The notes under the pieces: model-generated | Told to the model about the DNA's origin: nothing | Databases searched by the model: none | Seen by the model: only the letters and a program-made list of their open reading frames with translations | Shown: piece by piece, positions 16,622-20,456 of the stretch | How the letters are laid out: the number at the start of each line of letters is the position of its first letter | Position numbering within the stretch: the first letter of the stretch is position 1 | Program-made: the position numbers and the translations under genes | NCBI GenBank assembly: GCA_002887195.1 | Contig: PJAB01000808.1 | Span: forward strand, 1-20,456 | Source: Chrysochromulina parva | Lineage: Eukaryota > Haptophyta > Prymnesiales > Chrysochromulinaceae | DNA length: 20,456 bases | Direction of reading: 5' to 3'

Positions 16622-16793
16622 CCCGCCGTTGACGCCTGCTGGCTGCCCGCTCCTTCCTGTGAAACCGGCTGAAACTCCGTGAGCCCGTGTGTCCCCGTGA
16701 TTCCCATGTGTGTCCCGGCTCCCCCCGGTGTTGTTTTTCACTTTTACAGGTGCGAGAAGGGTCCTCGTCAAGCCCAACCGCTCACGGCCCACA
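16622..16793. promoter_or_regulatory. Putative bidirectional promoter (C2/ARM protein / TMEM138-like)
   Basis: 172 bp separate the divergent ATGs. It contains tcccggctccccccggtgtt at 16713-16732, which recurs with one mismatch at 18999-19018. A pyrimidine-rich run ending tttacag (16749) looks like a plus-strand 3' splice site, so an upstream non-coding or short coding exon of the TMEM138-like gene is possible. Confidence 0.4.
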
Positions 16794-17384
16794 ATGCCCA
16801 CGACGGTCGAGCTTCGGCAGGCCATCGGCCCATACGCGCTGCGACTCTCGATGCTGTACGTGCTACTGATGGCTGACATCTCGATCAACTCGGTCGTCGA
16901 CGCGCAGACGGGACCCAGCAGTGTCACCTGGGCGTCGATCGAACTCGTCGCACAAGTGCTCGTGCGCGTGTGCTGCATCATCACGTCGGTCGGCATGCTC
17001 TCGTCTTCGCGCGTGTGGCGCGACGACTTTATTATCGATTTTTGTGGAGTCTTCGCCGTCTCGCTTGTTGGCATCATCGTGGCCCTCTTCCTGCGCGTGT
17101 ACCGTGTGGTGCTTGCTGCCTTTCCGTCGAGATTCCCGACAGTGCTTGATTACTGGAGCTCGACCGAGTACTGCCTGCTGCTGCTTATCCACATAATCTT
17201 CAGCCTGCTCTTCTATTACATGTCCATCATGGCAGCGCACCGCTGCGGGCGGCTCAAGTACTTCTATCTCTCCACACCTGAGATTGCCTCTTCAAACATG
17301 GAATTCGGGCGCGTCTCCGCGCCGAGCATCTCCGCGGCGATTCACTCGGCTGCCATGCGTGACTCCTTGCGAAGGTGGCAATGA
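16794..17384 (+). CDS. TMEM138: TMEM138-like four-transmembrane protein
   Basis: 196 aa from ATG 16794; the frame upstream lacks another ATG. Four hydrophobic segments lie at about 15-36, 49-70, 80-103 and 126-148. The first, YALRLSMLYVLLMADISIN, keeps the TMEM138 pattern Y-x-L-x-L-S ... L-L ... D-x-x-x-N-S. The fourth (LLLLIHIIFSLLFYYMSIM, then AAHRCGRLKYFY) matches the end of TMEM138, where an aromatic-rich helix is followed by a basic RLxxxxFY segment. TMEM138 is a ciliary transition-zone protein mutated in Joubert syndrome. This copy has about 35 extra C-terminal residues rich in Ser/Ala/Arg. Related tectonic-complex small TMEMs (TMEM216, TMEM17) fit less well. It is divergent from a C2-domain protein gene. 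Confidence 0.72.
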   Translation: MPTTVELRQAIGPYALRLSMLYVLLMADISINSVVDAQTGPSSVTWASIELVAQVLVRVCCIITSVGMLSSSRVWRDDFIIDFCGVFAVSLVGIIVALFLRVYRVVLAAFPSRFPTVLDYWSSTEYCLLLLIHIIFSLLFYYMSIMAAHRCGRLKYFYLSTPEIASSNMEFGRVSAPSISAAIHSAAMRDSLRRWQ

Positions 17385-17723
17385 TGTGTTCAGTGTTGTA
17401 TTGGAATAGTGCAGTATGTAATCAGCTACATAGTGCGGGCAAAGTTCCTCTTGAAACATGCAATTGGAAACTTTTGGAAACATTTTACATAACCTATTGC
17501 TAATTGCCTATGCATCGAAGTACTTGAGTATTGAGTCCGTTTTACAAGATTAAACTTCGCTCATGGGCCTTGGCGGGTTTCAGACGTCTTCACAGAATGG
17601 TTGTTTTTCCACAAGACACTTCACAGGGGAAACAGCACGAATTCACGATCAGAGTGCATGGAGGAGCACACGAGCGAGCGAGCGGCAGCGGCATCGCCTA
17701 ACCTTTGAGCGTTCGACGCAACC
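17385..17723. other. Intergenic/5' region of cyclin L gene
   Basis: 339 bp, more AT-rich than the genes. ttggaaac occurs twice, 10 bp apart (17464-17481). An ATG at 17563 opens a 99-codon frame that overlaps the cyclin L start in another frame (17563-17862); it could act as an upstream ORF if the leader is long. No TATA box stands out. Confidence 0.45.
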
Positions 17724-18560
17724 ATGTTCTCAGCATGCAATTCAGTGGATGCAGAGGAGGCGGAGCTCATTCTCAGCCAGCGCATCTTCGGCTGCGAGGT
17801 CATCCAGAAGATGGGCATGCACCTGCGCCTTCCGCAGGTCGTCGTCTCAATGGCGTGCGTGAGCTTCCACCGCTTCTACAACAAGCGCTCGATGCGCAAG
17901 TTTGACGTTCGAATATACGCCATGGGCGCTCTTTTCCTGGCGACTAAGGTTGAGGAGTGCCCGCGCAAAGTGCGCGACGTGCTCGCGGTGTTCATGCACC
18001 TCGAGCAGAAGCGCAAGGGCATCCTGCCGCCGCAGCCGCTCGACATTTACTCGCAGCGCTACCGTGTCTACAAGGAGGAGCTGATCAAGGCGGAACGTGA
18101 GCTACTCCGAGAACTTGGCTTCGTGCTGTACACTGAGCACCCACATAAGCTCATCCTAAATTACGTCAAGCTGCTGACTGATGACATGGCCACGCTCAAG
18201 AAGCTGTCGCAGTACGCATGGAACTTTATCAACGACTCGCAGCGCACTGACGTGTGCATCCGCTTCGCGCCGGAGGTGATCTGCTGCGCTGCTCTCTGGA
18301 TGGGCGCGCGAGTCCACCAAATCAAGCTGCCCTCGGACACCACGCCGCCGTGGTGGGAGCTCTTCGACACGCGCAAGGAGGACCTCGACGTGGTCGCCGC
18401 CGAGGTCGGCGCGCTGTATTCGCGTGGGCGCGCGCGCTACGTCGACCTCACGAGTGCGAGAGCGCCACTTCCGCCGGCGCCGAGCCCTGCGGGGGTCTCT
18501 TCGAGCGCGGGCGGTAACGCGGCGTGCGGATCGAGCGCCACCGCGCACGCTGGGGCGTGA
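17724..18560 (+). CDS. CCNL: Cyclin L (CDK11-type cyclin), no RS tail
   Basis: 278 aa from ATG 17724. The N-terminal cyclin box carries the cyclin L signature IFGCEVIQKMGMHLRLPQVV (about 21-40), SFHRFY, then K75-VEECPRKVRDVLAVF. The second fold has IKAERELLRELGF, EHPHKLILNYVKLL (138 on), a short W/N-containing helix, and NDSQRTDVCIRFAPEVICCA. Cyclin L pairs with CDK11/CDK12-type kinases and works in pre-mRNA splicing and transcription. Animal and plant cyclin L proteins add an Arg/Ser-rich tail; this one ends in a short Ala/Ser/Pro/Gly tail of about 45 residues without RS dipeptides. Cyclin K/T are alternatives but fit less well at the PHK and EECPR blocks. Single exon. Confidence 0.92.
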   Translation: MFSACNSVDAEEAELILSQRIFGCEVIQKMGMHLRLPQVVVSMACVSFHRFYNKRSMRKFDVRIYAMGALFLATKVEECPRKVRDVLAVFMHLEQKRKGILPPQPLDIYSQRYRVYKEELIKAERELLRELGFVLYTEHPHKLILNYVKLLTDDMATLKKLSQYAWNFINDSQRTDVCIRFAPEVICCAALWMGARVHQIKLPSDTTPPWWELFDTRKEDLDVVAAEVGALYSRGRARYVDLTSARAPLPPAPSPAGVSSSAGGNAACGSSATAHAGA

Positions 18561-18673
18561 TTTAGGCCACTTTGATCGATTCTGAGCGTGCAGTTCTAGG
18601 CACGTCGGCACCTGACATAACAATATCTCGTGAAAATGCACCTGAATTTGCTTTTAATTTAACAACTTTTAAC

Positions 18674-18709
18674 AACCACCTAATAAACCATAAATAAACC
18701 ACCTAATAA
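18674..18709 (+). terminator. AT-rich 3' region of cyclin L with AATAAA hexamers and direct repeat
   Basis: AATAAA occurs at 18682-18687 and 18693-18698, about 120-135 nt past the cyclin L stop. aaccacctaataa occurs twice (18674-18686, 18697-18709). A polyadenylation region is plausible. Confidence 0.4.
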
Positions 18710-18998
18710 TGAAATCTCGACGACACCTCACCTGAACGCAAGTTCCCCCAACCCGGGGTATGTCCTCGCCGCGCCTATCGCTATACGCTACATTCCGACG
18801 TCACCGCCCCAGGGCCCCACTGCCTCCCGCGCTGAGGAGAAAGCCCTGAAAGGTAGCGATCCTCCGCAGTGAAGGGGGCCGCCATGTTCGCGGCGCAGGC
18901 CTCTTCGTCGTCAGAGCGCCGTGACGAACGCCGATGGCATTTCGCATTCCACACTATGGCGTATCCGAGAAGATCTGTGTGATCTGTGCCCGTGTGTA

Positions 18999-19018
18999 TC
19001 CCGGCTCCTCCCGGTGTT
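18999..19018 (+). repeat. 20-nt dispersed element (second copy at 16713-16732)
   Basis: tcccggctcctcccggtgtt differs at one base from the copy at 16713-16732. Both have a nearby upstream gcccgtgtgt. Both lie in non-coding DNA upstream of plus-strand genes. Confidence 0.7.
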
Positions 19019-19049
19019 TTGGAACGAAAACTTAAGTTTTGGAACGAAA
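19016..19049. repeat. 14-bp direct repeat (20-bp period) around a 14-bp palindrome
   Basis: gttttggaacgaaa occurs at 19016-19029 and 19036-19049. The junction aaaacttaagtttt (19027-19040) is a perfect palindrome. Confidence 0.85.
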
Positions 19050-19171
19050 GTTTGTAAACCGCGGGAAAATTGAAAATCACCCGGCGACGTTCCCGGCGCC
19101 TCGATGAGCGTCCACGCCTATAAGGTCCGTGCCGCCGCGCCGCGCGTCTTGGGACCCCGATTTCTTGCGGG

Positions 19172-19200
19172 CTGGGCGCGCAGCCATGCTGCGCGCCCAG
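19172..19200. repeat. Perfect 12-bp hairpin with 5-nt loop
   Basis: ctgggcgcgcag pairs fully with ctgcgcgcccag around the loop ccatg. It lies about 50 nt after a TATAAG and 158 nt before the next ATG, so it would sit in the leader of the downstream mRNA. The loop contains an AUG that opens a 140-codon frame overlapping the downstream gene out of frame. Confidence 0.8.
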
Positions 19201-19259
19201 ATGTATGGGTGCGGGGCGGATTGCCTCGCGAATTGGCGCAGAACCCACCCCAGTCCTTA

Positions 19260-19285
19260 CGCTCACCCCTTGCGCTCACCCCTTG
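19260..19285. repeat. Exact 13-bp tandem duplication
   Basis: cgctcaccccttg is repeated twice without a spacer, 74 bp before the ATG at 19359. Confidence 0.9.
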
Positions 19286-19358
19286 TGTTCCTGCTCTCGC
19301 GTATTGCCTCAGGTGAGCACATCCATAATCCACATTCTCCAGCAGCACTCCGATCGTC

Positions 19359-20270
19359 ATGCCAAACTGCTGCAAATGCGGATGCGGTCTCTTTGTCATG
19401 TCCAAGGGCACGTACCGGGATGGCCACCAGCCTGAGGGGACTTCGACTGATCCCTCGGGCAAGAACAAGGTCGCAAACGCCAAAACGAACGCCAAGTGGC
19501 ACCCCCTGCGAGCCAAGGCAAAGCCCGGTTTTGGGAAGGACGATGCAGAGCGTGGCCTTTCCAAGATCGTGCCTTACTCGCCCGAGTACGTACGTACTCT
19601 TGTAGCGATCACGCTCCGCCGTCCTGAGATCATGCAGCTCTGGGCCGCAGGTTCGTTTCACTTCACTTACTGGTTCTTTTGGACCTGTGAGGTGACGGCA
19701 GGGTGGCGTGCGACGCCCGAGCAGCTTGCGGCCGCCGAGAGCAAAGAATCGACAAATTCTTTGTGCCGGAGCGTGATCCCGCTGCTCATGGTACCCGTGC
19801 CCGCCTGGGCAGGCAACTGCCGCGGCCTTCTTCGCAGCGACATCCACTACGCTGGATCGCCGGCGCGGATTATCCGCGTCGCGATCGGACTACGCGTGAA
19901 CGAGATGGCCGAGGTCGAGCGTGAGGGGTGCCGCCTCACGCGGCGTCGAACTCTCGGTTTTGCTGGCAACCGGCGAGATGGTGGTACTCCAACTGAGCCC
20001 AAAGAAGGAAACATCCATGGCGTGTCGATTCTTGTCATCCCCGATCTCAGCAAGCTTGGCCTCGTGGTCGGCCCGCAATTCGCATCTGCTTACGCCGCTC
20101 GGGCCCTACTGGGCAGCGAGCCCGCCGAGACGCCACCGCCGCCATCCACATCGTTTGAGCCGCCGCCGTGCGAGGCGCAGCACAGCCCACATGCAGCGCA
20201 AGGCGATACGCGCCACACACCGCTGAGAGCACAGCCCCATGTTGTTCGGATCGACGCGGACCTCTTTTGA
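19359..20270 (+). CDS. Uncharacterised protein with N-terminal Cys motif
   Basis: 303 aa from ATG 19359 if unspliced. Third codon positions are strongly G/C and the composition is protein-like, so I take it as coding; I recognise no family. The N-terminus has clustered cysteines (C4, C5, C7, C9 in CCKCGCG), possibly metal-binding. A basic Lys/Ala/Asn region follows, then a helical part (PEYVRTLVAITLRRPEIMQLW). The segment 19651-19701 reads as an aromatic 17-residue insert and looks more like a 3n intron; splicing would give 286 aa. The second half (ARIIRVAIGLRVNEMAEVER, then GVSILVIPDLSKLGLVV) looks globular. The C-terminal about 50 residues are Pro/Ser/His-rich. The 5' end is uncertain: a strong donor-like CAG|GTGAGC lies at 19313 and an out-of-frame AUG at 19186. 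Confidence 0.6.
   Translation: MPNCCKCGCGLFVMSKGTYRDGHQPEGTSTDPSGKNKVANAKTNAKWHPLRAKAKPGFGKDDAERGLSKIVPYSPEYVRTLVAITLRRPEIMQLWAAGSFHFTYWFFWTCEVTAGWRATPEQLAAAESKESTNSLCRSVIPLLMVPVPAWAGNCRGLLRSDIHYAGSPARIIRVAIGLRVNEMAEVEREGCRLTRRRTLGFAGNRRDGGTPTEPKEGNIHGVSILVIPDLSKLGLVVGPQFASAYAARALLGSEPAETPPPPSTSFEPPPCEAQHSPHAAQGDTRHTPLRAQPHVVRIDADLF
19651..19701 (+). other. Candidate in-frame 51-nt intron
   Basis: gccgcag|gttcgt ... gacggcag|ggtgg. The segment is pyrimidine-rich and encodes an aromatic run (FHFTYWFFW) out of character with the flanks. Its length is a multiple of three and it holds no stop, so retention and splicing both keep frame. Confidence 0.45.
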
Positions 20271-20456
20271 GAGGGTGCTCCACACGCGCGCGGGCGCAGG
20301 CACAGAGGGGCAGAGGTAGGGCCTGCCAGGGGGGCCGATGGTGCAGACGGGAGTGCGGGCGCACTGACGCAGAGCGTTGACAGCAGCAGTAGCAGGTGCG
20401 TGGGAGCAGGTGAGTCCTGAGTGTGTGCAGTGTGACTGTGCGACTGGGCTCCTCGT
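20271..20456. other. 3' flank / possible start of next gene
   Basis: G/C-rich sequence with no complete gene. Two donor-like sites, CAG|GTGCGT at 20396 and CAG|GTGAGT at 20410, could mark the end of a first exon of a plus-strand gene continuing beyond the window. Confidence 0.3.

Larger units (their letters stand above)
18561..19358. other. Intergenic region with repeats, palindrome and strong hairpin
   Basis: 798 bp with no gene I can support; a minus-strand frame crossing 18781-19266 has no ATG at its start and is Arg-rich. The left part (18640-18720) is AT-rich, with polyadenylation-like hexamers. Further on lie the dispersed 20-nt element (18999-19018), a 20-bp-period repeat with a 14-bp palindrome (19016-19049), a TATAAG (19119-19124), a perfect 12-bp hairpin (19172-19200) and a 13-bp tandem duplication (19260-19285). 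CAG|GTGAGC at 19313 resembles a splice donor. Confidence 0.5.

Noticed and set aside
16622..17077. Extension of the C2/ARM frame by 152 codons upstream
   Set aside because: It runs antisense through the TMEM138-like gene and its promoter; composition changes to Ser/Thr-rich, and a good ATG exists at 16621.
18781..19266. 161-codon minus-strand frame between cyclin L and the last gene
   Set aside because: The first codon is GTG, the N-terminal half is Arg-rich, and no family is recognised; a short ATG-initiated tail remains possible but unsupported.
19263..19847. 194-codon minus-strand frame
   Set aside because: It is antisense to the Cys-motif protein, which has better codon use and composition; the frame is Arg/Gly-rich without domains.

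Overview
The window looks like nuclear DNA of a compact, GC-rich unicellular eukaryote. It is most likely a flagellated alga of the haptophyte type or a similar lineage; this is an inference from gene content and base use, not a species identification. Reasons: typical eukaryotic proteins (gamma-tubulin complex component 2, cyclin L, a TMEM138-like ciliary membrane protein, EF-hands), mitochondrial presequences, no bacterial operon logic or ribosome-binding sites, Ala/Arg-rich GC-biased coding sequence, and a few very short GT-AG introns (about 50-76 nt). Most genes are single-exon. All starts chosen here are ATG.

Layout, left to right: a mitochondrial COQ10-like START protein fused to an EF-hand domain (329-1789, +); a small uncharacterised protein (2018-2476, -) divergent from a CPBP/CAAX-type intramembrane protease (2581-3489, +); a low-complexity acidic coiled-coil protein with PSWL and PPPDFGG repeats (3677-5275, +); a family-16 (METTL21-type) methyltransferase whose N-terminal half resembles an Hsp70 substrate-binding beta domain (5789-7462, +); full-length GCP2 (7792-10584, +); an acidic two-exon protein (11258-11876, -) divergent from a repeat coiled-coil protein carrying an intron or frameshift (12107-13362, +); mitochondrial ribosomal protein bL17 (13640-14185, -) and a large coiled-coil / ARM-like / C2-like protein (14270-16621, -), the latter divergent from a TMEM138-like four-TM protein (16794-17384, +); cyclin L without an RS tail (17724-18560, +); and an unrecognised Cys-motif protein (19359-20270, +).

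The genes are not one pathway. Three head-to-head pairs share promoters of about 104, 230 and 172 bp. Several products (GCP2, the TMEM138-like protein, possibly the C2/ARM protein and the 152-aa protein) point to microtubule-organising and ciliary functions; two are mitochondrial (COQ10-like, bL17m).

Intergenic DNA holds no convincing tRNA, rRNA, CRISPR or transposon. It is rich in exact two-copy short tandem duplications, a few strong hairpins (best at 19172-19200) and a dispersed 20-nt near-identical element. The observations most worth a second look are the Hsp70-SBD/methyltransferase fusion, the COQ10/EF-hand fusion, and the repeat protein in which one linker is either a 1-nt deletion or a coding segment turned into an intron.
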